This document shows positions 44,921 to 56,730 of a DNA stretch of 64,000 nucleotides, in pieces. The number at the start of each line of letters is the position of its first letter. Position 1 is the first letter of the stretch. Where the stretch lies: contig NZ_FTNT01000004.1 in the NCBI RefSeq assembly GCF_900156495.1, forward strand, positions 62,001-126,000, given 5' to 3'. A program made the position numbers and the translations under genes. The DNA is from Williamsia sterculiae (GTDB lineage: Bacteria > Actinomycetota > Actinomycetes > Mycobacteriales > Mycobacteriaceae). Under the pieces are notes generated by a model that was given only the letters and a program-made list of their open reading frames with translations, did not search any database and was not told the origin of the DNA.

Positions 44921-45805
44921 ATGATCGCCACCGCCACCCTGTCCGGTCTCGACACCGACATCACGGTGTCGGTGACCGAGCCGCAGTCCCTGAACGCCGC
45001 AATTCATCTGATCGATGGCATGGCCCACGCCCTGGACCGCAGCGTCAACCGCGGCCGTCCCGACGCCGAGATCCGCCTGCTCGACGTCGCCGACGGCCGG
45101 CCGGTTCTGGTCGGCGCCCTGCTGCACCAGGTCATCGTGGCGGCTCTCTACCAGGCCGACCTGACCGACGGCGCCAACCGCGCGGTCCGTCGTAGCGCCG
45201 TCCCCGACTACCGCCATCTGCCGGCCATGGAGTTCACCACCGGTGGCGTCCGCCCGGTGACCGTCCGGACCGTCGCCCAGATGCCGATCTGGTTGCGTCC
45301 GCAGGCCGGTCCGACCGGACGCGTCACCGTGCCGATCGACGTCCGACTGGAACTGCTCCCGACCGCCCGCGCCTTCCTGGTCGACAACGGCGCCCGACTG
45401 GTCGCCGGTCGCCTGGGCTGCGGGGTGCGGGTGGCGATCGGTCCGGCCGGTGACACCGTGGTCGCCACCGCCGGCAACCCCCCGCTGGGCGGCTGGCACT
45501 CCCCTATCGCACACCGCGACATCGAGCTACCCGTGGGTGCCGGTCTGGCGACCGTCCGCGAGTCCGACCTGCGGGCGGCACCGGTCGGCCCCTTCGACCC
45601 CCGACCGCATGCGGCGTTCCGCGAGGTCACCGTCCTGGCCGACGATCCAGGAACCGCGTGGGCGCTGGGCCTGGCGGCACAGCAGTCCGCCGATCCCGTC
45701 GCACTGCTCACCGACGAGGTACGCGCGGCGCGGTTCGTCTCCGCCGACGGTGCCGAACAGCTGATCGGCTCCTGGCCGGTCAGCCCTACTCTGGCGGCGG
45801 CGTGA
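44921..45805 (+). CDS. ApbE-like protein, divergent
   Basis: This 294-residue protein follows the FAD:protein FMN transferase fold in its N-terminal half: GLDTDITVSVTE, LIDGMAHALDRSVNRGRPDAEIRLL and LLHQVIVAALYQADLTDGANRAVRRS sit where ApbE has its FRPDSE and GAFDPTVG segments. The usual DPTVG and the GGIAKG-type loop are replaced, so FMN transfer is doubtful. There is no signal peptide, unlike many ApbE. ATG 44921 is chosen because no conserved sequence precedes it. Its end overlaps the convergent eutC by 20 bases. Confidence 0.6.
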   Translation: MIATATLSGLDTDITVSVTEPQSLNAAIHLIDGMAHALDRSVNRGRPDAEIRLLDVADGRPVLVGALLHQVIVAALYQADLTDGANRAVRRSAVPDYRHLPAMEFTTGGVRPVTVRTVAQMPIWLRPQAGPTGRVTVPIDVRLELLPTARAFLVDNGARLVAGRLGCGVRVAIGPAGDTVVATAGNPPLGGWHSPIAHRDIELPVGAGLATVRESDLRAAPVGPFDPRPHAAFREVTVLADDPGTAWALGLAAQQSADPVALLTDEVRAARFVSADGAEQLIGSWPVSPTLAAA

Positions 45806-46520
45806 TGGCTCGACTGTTGTCCTTGAGGTCCACCCCGCTACGCCCCAGTTGTCGGGCTCCCGCCACCAGCGCGGCGGTGACCCTCGCGGCGGTGGCGTAG
45901 TCGAGACCGCCGGGCGGGTGGATGTTGGAGACACAGTTACGGTCCGCATCCGCCCGTCCCGGTCGCGGACCGTGCGTGAGGTAGACACCCAGGCTGTCGG
46001 CGACCGAGAGACCCGGTCGTTCGCCGATGACCACGATGATGGTGTCCACCCCGAGCGCGGCGCCGACGTGGTCCCCCAGCGCGACCCGCGCCTGCGTCGC
46101 AATCACCGGCGGGGCGATCGAATACCGCTCCCCCAGAACGTCCGTCAACGCCATCAGCAGTCCGTACGCATGCTCGGCGACGGCGACCGGCGACAACCCG
46201 TCCGCGAACATGATGCCCACATCGCCACCGGCGTGGGGGATCCGGCTCAGATCACCGGGAGCGCGACCGAGATCGGGCCTGCGTAGGTACTCGCCACGGT
46301 CCGCCGCCCGCGAGGTGACCACCAGGGGCTCACCCAGCCCGACCGATTCCAGTTCCTTCGCCAGCCCACCCGCGTCGAGCGGTTGATGCACCGCGTCACG
46401 GGCGGCAGCGTGCGCGGCGGCGAACTCCAGCACCCGCTCCGTCGGCAGCGAATCACCTGCTCGACCCAGTCCGATCCGTGCCGACGTGCGCCCGCGCAAC
46501 GCGTCCCACAGATCGCTCAT
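45786..46520 (-). CDS. eutC: Ethanolamine ammonia-lyase small subunit
   Basis: The 244-residue light chain of adenosylcobalamin-dependent ethanolamine ammonia-lyase shows SARIGLGRAGDSLPTERVLEFAAAHAAARDAVH, VVIGERPGLSVADSLGVYLTHGPRPGRADADRNCVSNIHPPGG. With EutB it cleaves ethanolamine to acetaldehyde and ammonia. ATG 46520 overlaps the eutB stop by four bases. No microcompartment, eutA or permease gene is nearby. Confidence 0.96.
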   Translation of the reverse strand: MSDLWDALRGRTSARIGLGRAGDSLPTERVLEFAAAHAAARDAVHQPLDAGGLAKELESVGLGEPLVVTSRAADRGEYLRRPDLGRAPGDLSRIPHAGGDVGIMFADGLSPVAVAEHAYGLLMALTDVLGERYSIAPPVIATQARVALGDHVGAALGVDTIIVVIGERPGLSVADSLGVYLTHGPRPGRADADRNCVSNIHPPGGLDYATAARVTAALVAGARQLGRSGVDLKDNSRAITPPPE

Positions 46521-47938
46521 CGGAGGCGACCGGTCAACGCACGCAACGGGGTCGACTCCGGTGCGAGGTCCAGGATGCGGCCGTGGTCGTCGAGCATACC
46601 GAGGTCGCCGAGCCACGCCTCGAACTCCGGTGCCGGTCGAAGTCCCAGTGCGCGACGGGCGAACAGCGCGTCGTGGAACGACAGGCTCTGATACCCGAGC
46701 ATCACGTCGTCGGCACCGGGGACCGTGATGACGAAGGCCACCCCGGCCGCGCACAACAGGGTGAGCAGGGTGTCCATGTCGTCCTGGTCGGCTTCGGCGT
46801 GGTTGGTGTAGCAGACGTCGACACCCATCGGTAGGCCCAGAAGTTTTCCACAGCAATGATCTTCGAGGCCGGCTCGGATGATCTGCTTCCCGTCGTAGAG
46901 GTATTCGGGGCCGATGAACCCCACCACGGTGTTCACCAGCAGCGGGTCGAAGCGTCGGGCCACCGCGTAGGCGCGGGTCTCCAGGGTCTGCTGGTCGACC
47001 GGTCGACCGCCGGTGCCGAGGTGTGCACCCGCCGACAATGCCGACCCTTGGCCGGTCTCGAAGTACATGCAGTTGTCGCCGACGGTACCTCGTCGCAGCG
47101 ACCGTCCGGCGTCGTAACCCTCGGCCAGCGTTGCGATGTCGACACCGAAACCCCTGTTGGCACCCTCGGTACCCGCGATGGACTGGAACACCAGGTCCAC
47201 CGGTGCACCACGGTCGATGAGCTCGATGGTGGTGGTGATGTGGGAGAGCACGCAGGACTGGACGGGAATCTGGAATCGGGTGCGGATGTCGTCAAGCAGC
47301 GTCAACAGGTCCGCGGTGGACTCGGGTGAGTCGGTGGCCGGATTGATGCCGATGACCGCGTCACCGCAGCCGAGCAGCAGACCGTCGAGGGTGGCCGCGG
47401 CGATCCCGGTCGGGTCGTCGGTGGGGTGGTTCGGTTGTAGCCGCGTCGCGACCGTCCCCGGTGCACCGATGGTGGTGCGGAATCCGGTGGTCACCGTCGC
47501 CGCACCGGCGACCGCGATGAGATCCTGGTTGCGCATGAGTTTGCTGGTGGCCGCCACCATTTCCGGCGTCAGTCCCGGTGCCAGCTCGGCCAACGCCCGC
47601 GCAGCGGTGTCGGCGGGGCGCCCCGCGAGCTCCAGGAGGTGATCGCGCAGTCCGCCGACGGTGAGGTCGGCAACCGGGGCGAAGGCCGCCGCGTCGTGGG
47701 TGTCGATGATCAGCCGGGTGATCTCGTCGGACTCGTACGGCACCACCATCTCCTCGAGGAAGGTGGTGAGCGGTACATCGGCGAGCGCCCACTGCGCGGC
47801 GACCCGTTCGGAATCACTGTGCGCCGCACATTCGGCCAGCTCGTCACCGCTGCGACGCGGCGTCGCCTTGGCCATCAGATCGACGAGGCCGTCGAACTCA
47901 TGGGTGGTCCCGCGCAGGACGTGGCGATACGTGCTCAC
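46517..47938 (-). CDS. eutB: Ethanolamine ammonia-lyase large subunit
   Basis: The 473-residue TIM-barrel catalytic subunit shows RNQDLIAVAGAATVTTGFRTTIGAPGTVATRLQPNHPTDD, GCGDAVIGINPATDSPES, VFQSIAGTEGANRGFGVDI and NHAEADQDDMDTLLTLL, all strongly conserved in EutB. GTG 47938 (VSTYRHVLRGTTHEFDGL) fits the family start. The ethanolamine source is likely phosphatidylethanolamine turnover. It is upstream of and coupled to eutC. No cobalamin riboswitch was noticed in the 188 bases upstream, which hold palindrome copies. Confidence 0.96.
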   Translation of the reverse strand: MSTYRHVLRGTTHEFDGLVDLMAKATPRRSGDELAECAAHSDSERVAAQWALADVPLTTFLEEMVVPYESDEITRLIIDTHDAAAFAPVADLTVGGLRDHLLELAGRPADTAARALAELAPGLTPEMVAATSKLMRNQDLIAVAGAATVTTGFRTTIGAPGTVATRLQPNHPTDDPTGIAAATLDGLLLGCGDAVIGINPATDSPESTADLLTLLDDIRTRFQIPVQSCVLSHITTTIELIDRGAPVDLVFQSIAGTEGANRGFGVDIATLAEGYDAGRSLRRGTVGDNCMYFETGQGSALSAGAHLGTGGRPVDQQTLETRAYAVARRFDPLLVNTVVGFIGPEYLYDGKQIIRAGLEDHCCGKLLGLPMGVDVCYTNHAEADQDDMDTLLTLLCAAGVAFVITVPGADDVMLGYQSLSFHDALFARRALGLRPAPEFEAWLGDLGMLDDHGRILDLAPESTPLRALTGRLR

Positions 47939-48034
47939 CCGACGATCATCGCGTAGGCGCGCCGGGTTCGCCCGGTTACCGATCTCCCGCAGTTCCGACG
48001 ATTTCCCGCTGGTGTAACTGCAGCAAGTCACCGA

Positions 48035-48063
48035 AACTGCGGGAAGTCCGATTTCCCGCAGTT
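48035..48063. repeat. Dispersed palindrome, copy 4, with adjacent half copies
   Basis: AACTGCGGGAA (48035-48045), spacer GTCCGAT, TTCCCGCAGTT (48053-48063) form a perfect arm pair. A half arm TCCCGCAGTT is at 47985-47994 and TTTCCCGC at 48002-48009. This copy lies between two divergent genes, so it cannot be only a terminator. Confidence 0.75.
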
Positions 48064-48108
48064 TTCGTATGGCGAGCCGGCGACCACGGGATGGTCAGCG
48101 TCACTCCA

Positions 48109-48127
48109 TTAGGTTACCCTAACCACA
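48109..48127 (+). promoter_or_regulatory. IdeR/DtxR iron box
   Basis: TTAGGTTACCCTAACCACA agrees at 16 of 19 positions with the IdeR consensus TTAGGTTAGSCTAACCTAA. It ends on the first base of the downstream ATG, so repressor bound with Fe(II) would block the transcription start itself; the mRNA is probably leaderless. Confidence 0.85.
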
Positions 48128-48822
48128 TGAGCAGAGGGTTTCAGGGGCTGGTGCTCAAGGCACTCGGGGCCAACGACTACCGCCTCACCGTCACCGACGT
48201 GACGGACATCGGGCCACATTATCGGCGGATCGGCTTCGACGCCGGCGGCTTGTTGGACCACCATCCCTACCACGCCACCCAGTGGATCAGGATGTGGATC
48301 CCCAACGGCGACAAGCTGCAACAGCGCGGATACACCCTGGTGGATCCGCGCCCGGACGAGAACCGATTCGACGTCGAGTTCGCCCTGCACGACACCCCGG
48401 CATCGGAGTGGGCGCGGGCCGCCGCCACCGGCGACGTCATCGACGCCACCGTCATGGGCTCCAAGTTCGCGATGCCATCCCCGGCACCGTCGGAGTACGT
48501 CGTCTTCGGTGACACCGCCTCCCTACCCGCGATCAACTCATTGCTCGACGAGGCCGACTCCGTCCCGGCACGGATCTGGCTGGAATGGCAGTATCCCGAC
48601 GACCGCGCACTGCCGGTGCACGCGAACGACGCGTCCACGGTGACCTGGGTGCAGCGCATCGACGACGGCCGGCTCATGCGGGAAGCCGCCGACGCCATCA
48701 CCCCCGACGACGACGCCTACGGCTGGGTCGCGTGCGACATGCGCACCACCCGACACATCGCCAAGCGGTTGCGGTCGACGCTGGCCAAGAATGCGGTCAA
48801 GTCGCAGGCCTACTGGACGTGA
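48127..48822 (+). CDS. Siderophore-interacting protein (FAD-binding ferric reductase)
   Basis: This 231-residue SIP/ViuB-family flavoprotein reduces ferric siderophore to release iron in the cytosol. Seen: RRIGFDAGG, QRGYTLVDPRPDENRFDVEFALHDTPASEWARAAATGDVIDATVMGSKF (FAD site and diphosphate loop), YVVFGDTASLPAINSLLDE, and AYGWVACDMRTTRHIAKRLRSTL. ATG 48127 is placed by homology and by the abutting iron box. Expression should rise under iron limitation. It stands alone. Confidence 0.92.
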   Translation: MSRGFQGLVLKALGANDYRLTVTDVTDIGPHYRRIGFDAGGLLDHHPYHATQWIRMWIPNGDKLQQRGYTLVDPRPDENRFDVEFALHDTPASEWARAAATGDVIDATVMGSKFAMPSPAPSEYVVFGDTASLPAINSLLDEADSVPARIWLEWQYPDDRALPVHANDASTVTWVQRIDDGRLMREAADAITPDDDAYGWVACDMRTTRHIAKRLRSTLAKNAVKSQAYWT

Positions 48823-48834
48823 CGGCAGGCGCCG

Positions 48835-49176
48835 TCAGACCGTGATGAACGCCAGGTTCGGGTTCTTCGTCAGGTAGTGGCGGGTGAACGAGCAGACCGG
48901 GCGCACCTTGGACCGGGTGTCGATGACGTACTGCAGGGCGCCCCTGGTCAGCCGTCGCGCCAGTCCCTGACCGGTGTACTCGTCGTAGAGCACCGTGTGC
49001 AGGAACGTCACCACACGTTGACCCTCGACCACCTCGGTGGAATACCCGAGCACGCCCGCCAGATCTCCGGCGACCCACAACTCGAAGCGCTCGCGCGATG
49101 GATTGTGAACCACCGAAGCGAGTTGCTGGACGACGGGCACCTCCGGCCGTCGACCGCCATCCCGGACCTTGTCCAC
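48835..49176 (-). CDS. Small GNAT-type N-acetyltransferase (YidJ/GCN5-like)
   Basis: This 113-residue single-domain acetyltransferase-like protein reads VVHNPSRERFELWVAGDLAGVLGYSTEVVEGQRVVTFLHTVLYDEYTGQGLARRLTRGALQYVIDTRSKVRPVCSFTRHYLTKNPN. The acetyl-CoA loop YTGQGLARRL is present. Proteins of this short type acetylate or bind unknown partners. GTG 49176 is preferred; the frame upstream lacks conservation. It converges with the siderophore-interacting gene. Confidence 0.85.
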   Translation of the reverse strand: MDKVRDGGRRPEVPVVQQLASVVHNPSRERFELWVAGDLAGVLGYSTEVVEGQRVVTFLHTVLYDEYTGQGLARRLTRGALQYVIDTRSKVRPVCSFTRHYLTKNPNLAFITV

Positions 49177-49376
49177 CCTCGTGTGCCCTTCTCTGCGCGG
49201 TGTCGCCGACCGACCGCTCACGTCACCTGTGACTCCGCTCACACTACAGCAGCCTGTCGTGTACGCACGGGGACCAACCGTGAACCGCCACGGGCCTCTC
49301 ACAGCCGCCACCTCGACCGCGTAGGGTTGCCGTCGTGGGTCACCGGATTCGCCGCGGCCCGCCACAGCACCCATAT

Positions 49377-51157
<1,781 letters not shown>

Positions 51158-51191
51158 CCTCCAGACCCGTCCGGCCGACGAGCAGAGGAAT

Positions 51192-52046
51192 GTGATTTCC
51201 GTGCACCAACTTCCGTTGACCCCGGACGGACAGACCCCCGTCCGGGCCATCACCATCGCCGGTTCCGACTCCGGCGGCGGCGCGGGTATCGAGGCCGATC
51301 TGCGCACGATGGCGTTGTGTGGGGTCCACGCGACCGTCGCACTCACCGCGGTGACCGTGCAGAACTCGCTGGGCGTGAGCAGCTTTCATCCCGTCCCGCC
51401 GCAGACCGTCGGTGATCAGATCCGCGCGGTGGCCGGTGACATCGGCATCGGTGCGGCCAAGACCGGGATGCTGGCCACCGCCGACATCATCGCCGCCGTG
51501 GTGACCGCCTGCGAGGAGATGGGTATCGGCCGTGACGCCCGGATCCCGTTGGTCGTGGATCCGGTGTCTGCGTCGATGCACGGCGACAAGTTGCTCGCCG
51601 ACGAGGCGATGGACACGTTGGTCAACCGGCTGTTCCCGATCGCCACCGTGGTCACCCCCAACCTCGACGAGGTGCTGCTGCTGACCGACATCAGCGTGAC
51701 CGACGAGCAGACCCAACGGGACGCGGCCGTCGCACTGCATGCCATGGGACCGCGGTTCGCGCTGGTCAAGGGCGGACATCTGCGGACGAGCCGCCAGTCA
51801 CCGGACGTGCTCTACGACGGTGTCGACTTTCTGGAGATCTCCGAACCCCGGTTCGACACCGTGCACGACCACGGGGCGGGCGACACCCTGGCGTCGGCGA
51901 TGACCTGCGCCCTGGCTCACGGCTTCACCGTTCCCGACGCGGTGACCTTCGGCAAACGGTGGGTGACCCGATGCCTGCGGGCGTCGTACCCGTTGGGCGC
52001 GGGACACGGCCCGGTCAGCCCGCTCTGGCGGCTGGGCGCGTCCTGA
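51192..52046 (+). CDS. thiD: Hydroxymethylpyrimidine/phosphomethylpyrimidine kinase
   Basis: This 284-residue ribokinase-fold enzyme phosphorylates HMP and HMP-P. Seen: AITIAGSDSGGGAGIEADLRTMALCGVH at the N-terminus, VVTPNLDEVLLL, and the anion-hole motif DHGAGDTLASAMTCALAHG. There is no C-terminal TenA or ThiE fusion. GTG 51192 is chosen, GTG 51201 is possible; AGAGGA precedes. It shares the riboswitch-controlled transcript with thiC. Its end is 1 base from the convergent ABC permease gene. Confidence 0.96.
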   Translation: MISVHQLPLTPDGQTPVRAITIAGSDSGGGAGIEADLRTMALCGVHATVALTAVTVQNSLGVSSFHPVPPQTVGDQIRAVAGDIGIGAAKTGMLATADIIAAVVTACEEMGIGRDARIPLVVDPVSASMHGDKLLADEAMDTLVNRLFPIATVVTPNLDEVLLLTDISVTDEQTQRDAAVALHAMGPRFALVKGGHLRTSRQSPDVLYDGVDFLEISEPRFDTVHDHGAGDTLASAMTCALAHGFTVPDAVTFGKRWVTRCLRASYPLGAGHGPVSPLWRLGAS

Positions 52047-52047
52047 A

Positions 52048-52827
52048 TCAGGCGTCGCGACGGTTGGTGACCACCACCCCGGCGACGAACACGATCACCG
52101 ACACCACCGCGAAGTAGACTCCCGAACCGGCTGCATTCCAGTGGAAGTCGACACTGCCGACCGAGCCGGACTCGAAGATCCGCTGACCGTTGAGGAACGG
52201 CAGGAACGGTCCGACCGCCGGACCGACCTTGGGGATGTTGGCCAGTACGGTCTCCAGCGCCAGCATCCAGATGAGCACCACCACGATCGCGCCCGCGGAC
52301 TGACGGATGAGCGCGCCGACACCGATGCTGACCAGCACGCAGAAGAAGACGTAGACGGGGACACCCCAGTACGCGCGGATGGCGTCGGACCCGGCGAGAT
52401 CGAATCGATCGCCGGACTCACCCGAGAGAACGGTGCCCAGGACGATGCCCACCAGGTTCACCACGAACGCGACCACCAGGCTGAGGCCGCCGTAGACCAC
52501 GGCCTTGGACAGCAACACCGAGGTCCGTCGCGGTACCGCGAGAAAACTGGTGCGCAGAGTGCCGAAACGGATCTCGCTGGTCACCGACAGCACGCCCATG
52601 ATCATCAGGACCACCACCCCGAGCTGGGTGACACCGATGGAGAACGCGGAGACCGAGAGGTCGTCGCTGCCCCCGCCCTCGCCTGCGTGCGTCGCCAGAC
52701 CGAACAACACCGCGACCCCGATACCGAGCACCGCGACGATGCCCACGCACCAGTACGGCGAGCGGGTGGTGGTGAGTTTGATGCGCTCGGCGTCGATCGC
52801 CCTGGTGGACAACACGGCATTGCTCAT
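52048..52827 (-). CDS. ABC transporter permease (ABC-2 family)
   Basis: This 259-residue six-helix ABC-2 type permease carries MGVLSVTSEIRFGTLRTSFLAVPRRTSVLLSKAVVYG, the pattern of NatB/bacitracin-like permeases that ride with NatA-type ATPases. It is coupled to the upstream ATPase by a 4-base overlap. It has no thiamine-related feature; its place between thiG and thiD appears to be an insertion. The substrate is unknown. Confidence 0.9.
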   Translation of the reverse strand: MSNAVLSTRAIDAERIKLTTTRSPYWCVGIVAVLGIGVAVLFGLATHAGEGGGSDDLSVSAFSIGVTQLGVVVLMIMGVLSVTSEIRFGTLRTSFLAVPRRTSVLLSKAVVYGGLSLVVAFVVNLVGIVLGTVLSGESGDRFDLAGSDAIRAYWGVPVYVFFCVLVSIGVGALIRQSAGAIVVVLIWMLALETVLANIPKVGPAVGPFLPFLNGQRIFESGSVGSVDFHWNAAGSGVYFAVVSVIVFVAGVVVTNRRDA

Positions 52828-53813
52828 TTCTGTGCTCCCTGCTGCGGAAAGGGGTGGCCCTGGTGCGGAACCGCGGGGGCGGCGGGTTGCTGCGCGCCCC
52901 CGGGGCGACCCGAGTACTCGGCGCTGCTCGCGGTCAGCGCCATGAACGCCTCCTCCAACGAGGCGACCTGGCCGGACAGTTCATGCAGCACGATCCCGTG
53001 GGCACCGGCGATGTCGCCGACCTGCTCGGTGCGGGCGTCGGAGACCACGAGCACCTCGTGGCCGTCGTCCTGCCGGGTGGGCGTGGCGGCGAGCCCCGCC
53101 TGGGTGAGGGCCTGATGGAGCTGCGGCAGGTGCGGACTGCGCACCCGCACCGTCGACTGCGCCCCGGAGGTGAACTCGGCGACCGAACAGTCGGCGATCA
53201 ACCGGCCCTGACCGATCACCACCAGATGGTCGGCGGTCAACGACATCTCGGTGAGCAGATGGCTGGACACCAACACCGTGCGTCCCTGCCCGGCCAGTGA
53301 CCGGATGAACTTGCGCACCCAGACGATGCCCTCGGGGTCCAGGCCGTTGACCGGCTCGTCGAACAACAGCACCCCGGGGTCGCCGAGGAGTGCGCCGGCC
53401 AGGCCGAGGCGTTGCGACATGCCGAGGGAGAACGCCCCCGCACGTTTGCCCGCGACCGACGTCAACCCGACGTCGGCCAACACCTGGTCGGCGCGGGAGA
53501 CGGGGATCCCGTTCGTGGCGGCCATCCACCGCAGGTGCGCGCGGGCCGACCGGTTGGGATGCACCCACTTGGCGTCGAGCAGCGCGCCGACCTGTCGCAG
53601 CGGGTCGGTGAGCTGTGCATACGGCACGCCGTTGACCGTGGCACGGCCGGCGGTGGGGGTGTCCAGACCCAGGATCATGCGCATGGTGGTGGATTTGCCC
53701 GCGCCGTTGGGACCGAGGAATCCGGTCACGACACCGGGCTTGACCTGGAACGACAGATTGTCGACGGCACGTGTCGACCCGTAGTCCTTGGTGAGACCTT
53801 CGACGGTGATCAT
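52824..53813 (-). CDS. ABC transporter ATP-binding protein
   Basis: This 329-residue NatA/CcmA-like ATPase has Walker A GPNGAGKST, signature FSLGMSQRLGLAGALLG (SLGM in place of SGGQ), Walker B VLLFDEPVNGLDPEG and switch His in SSHLLTEM. The C-terminal 90 residues include a regulatory domain and end in a Pro/Gln-rich tail. ATG 53813 is chosen over TTG 53822. It pairs with the ABC-2 permease. It is 42 bases downstream of thiG on the same strand, so it may ride on the riboswitch-controlled transcript. Confidence 0.9.
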   Translation of the reverse strand: MITVEGLTKDYGSTRAVDNLSFQVKPGVVTGFLGPNGAGKSTTMRMILGLDTPTAGRATVNGVPYAQLTDPLRQVGALLDAKWVHPNRSARAHLRWMAATNGIPVSRADQVLADVGLTSVAGKRAGAFSLGMSQRLGLAGALLGDPGVLLFDEPVNGLDPEGIVWVRKFIRSLAGQGRTVLVSSHLLTEMSLTADHLVVIGQGRLIADCSVAEFTSGAQSTVRVRSPHLPQLHQALTQAGLAATPTRQDDGHEVLVVSDARTEQVGDIAGAHGIVLHELSGQVASLEEAFMALTASSAEYSGRPGGAQQPAAPAVPHQGHPFPQQGAQK

Positions 53814-53855
53814 GTCGGCCAACCCTGCCAGGTCTCGGCGCGCGCGTCATCGTCC

Positions 53856-54824
<969 letters not shown>

Positions 54825-54834
<10 letters not shown>

Positions 54835-55883
54835 GCGAACCTCCCGGGGTCGGTCACGTCGGCGAAGTCGGTGGACTCGGCGGTCAACAGCCCGGCGACG
54901 ATGTCACCGGTCAGTGGCGCGAGCAGGATGCCGTTGCGGCCGTGACCGGTGGCCAGCAGGGTGCGGTCGTCGAGGCGGCCGACCAGCGGCAGTCCATCGG
55001 GAGTGCACGGTCGCATCCCCGCGCCGATCTCCGCGATCCGGTAGTCGCGTAGGCCGGGCATCACCTCGACGGCGTCGTCGAGCAGATCGCGGACCCCGGC
55101 GACCTCCGGGGCGAAGTCCGCCGAGTCGGGTGGCTCGTACTGCGTGGCCCCGACGACCACCCCGTCGGTACGCGGGACGACGTACACCGACCGCCCACGC
55201 ACCCTGGCCCGCACCACCTTTCGCGGTATCACGGCGGTGTTCGCGGGCCGCTGCAACCGGATCACCTCACCCTTGAGCGGGTGCACGCCGAGTTCGGGGC
55301 GCAACGCCGCCATCCCGATACCCGCCGTCATCAACACCTGGTCGTCGGTCAGGGTGTCGGGATCGTCGATGCGCCGTGGCACCACGGTGCCTCCGGCGTC
55401 GGCCAACGCCGACTCCAGCGCCGCCAACAGTCGCCGGTTGTCCAGGGCGGCCTCACCGCGAGCCAGGTACCCACCCCGGCACCGCACTCCGACCGCGGGT
55501 TCGAGCTCACGGATCTCGGTGGCGGGCACCGGGGTGACCCCCTCGGTGTGGTGACCCCACACGAAGTCGGCCAGCGACCGCAACTGGTGCAGGTCGGCGG
55601 CGTCGACGGCGATGAACAGCGAGTCCCGCGCCACCCGGATGCGGGGGTCGCCCAGCTCGTCGAGGAACTGCGGCCAACGCCGGGCCGACGCGGTGGTCAG
55701 CTCCAGCAGTGCGTCCTCACCCGGATGTCCCTCACCCAGGGACCCGAGCATGCCCGCGGCCACCCACGACGCGCGGGTCGCGGTTCCGGTGTCGTAGACG
55801 GTGGTCCGCCACCCGAGCTGCTGCGCGCGCAGGGCACAGGTCAACCCGATGACACCTCCGCCGATCACGGCAAGACTCTTCAT
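54825..55883 (-). CDS. thiO: Glycine oxidase ThiO
   Basis: This 352-residue FAD enzyme oxidises glycine to dehydroglycine for thiazole synthesis. Seen: the dinucleotide-binding start [36 protein letters not shown]-like flavin contact, and the DAO C-terminal signature [20 protein letters not shown] with [19 protein letters not shown] 55883 is set by the family start and by the TPP riboswitch ending just upstream. It is first in thiO-thiS-thiG. Confidence 0.96.
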
Positions 55884-55886
55884 TCG

Positions 55887-55980
55887 CCCTCCCTTCGCCG
55901 GCATGATCCGGATCAGGTGTGGCGGTCAGCGACGGCGCGTCGCACTCTCAGCCCGGCGTACCCCCGGACTCCCGCGTGTG
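55887..55980 (-). ncRNA. TPP riboswitch upstream of thiO
   Basis: Read on the minus strand it has GGGGGTACGCCGGGCTGAGAG (55945-55966 region), a variable arm, then CCTGATCCGGATCATGCCGG and CGAAGGGAGG ending 4-5 bases before the thiO ATG. The ribosome-binding site is inside the conserved GGGAGG, so translational control is expected. Confidence 0.95.
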
Positions 55981-56037
55981 CTCCCACGACTTTACGCGGG
56001 CGCCGGTCGGTGGGCGCGAGACGTTAGCCTTCACCCC

Positions 56038-56718
56038 GTGAACCTGCGCGACCGCCTCGCCGACGCCCGGCTCTACCTGTGCACCGACGCACGTCGTGAA
56101 CGCGGTGACCTCGTCGAGTTCGTCGACGCCGCGCTGGCCGGTGGGGTCGACATCGTGCAGTTGCGCGACAAGGGGTCACCCGGCGAGCGGGAGTTCGGCC
56201 CGCTGGAAGCGGGGCGGGAACTGGCGCTGCTGGACAGTCTGCGGGCGGTCGCCGATCGATACGGTGCCCTGTTGGCGGTCAACGACCGCGCCGACATCGC
56301 GGCCACCGCGGGCGCCGACGTACTACATCTCGGCCAGGACGACCTCCCGGTTACCGCCGCCCGCGCCGTGGTCGGCGAGGAGATGATCGTCGGACTGTCC
56401 ACCCACGACGCCGATCAGGCCGACGACGGCGCCGTGACCGAGGGGGTGGACTACTTCTGCGCCGGGCCCTGCTGGCCGACACCCACCAAACCGGGTCGAC
56501 CCGCCCCCGGCCTCGACCTGGTACGCCATGTCGCGGCCCGCCGACCCGGCCGCCCGTGGTTCGCCATCGGCGGTGTGGACGCCGAGCGACTTCCCCTCGT
56601 GCGTGCCGCGGGGGCCGACCGCATCGTGGTGGTTCGGGCGATCACCGCCGCCGCGGACCCGCGAACCGCCGCGGCGGGACTGCGATCGGGTGTTGCCACC
56701 GATGACACGGCCCTCTAA
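56038..56718 (+). CDS. thiE: Thiamine-phosphate synthase
   Basis: This 226-residue TIM barrel joins HMP diphosphate and thiazole phosphate. Seen: [107 protein letters not shown] and [18 protein letters not shown] 56038 is set by homology. It is divergent from thiO; the riboswitch faces the other way, so no TPP control of thiE is visible. Confidence 0.96.
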   Translation: MNLRDRLADARLYLCTDARRERGDLVEFVDAALAGGVDIVQLRDKGSPGEREFGPLEAGRELALLDSLRAVADRYGALLAVNDRADIAATAGADVLHLGQDDLPVTAARAVVGEEMIVGLSTHDADQADDGAVTEGVDYFCAGPCWPTPTKPGRPAPGLDLVRHVAARRPGRPWFAIGGVDAERLPLVRAAGADRIVVVRAITAAADPRTAAAGLRSGVATDDTAL

Positions 56719-56730
56719 CGTGGTCCCATC

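Noticed and set aside
52048-53813. ABC transporter between thi genes as a thiamine precursor importer
   Set aside because: The permease is ABC-2 exporter type and there is no binding protein or ECF component, so import of thiazole or pyrimidine is unlikely.
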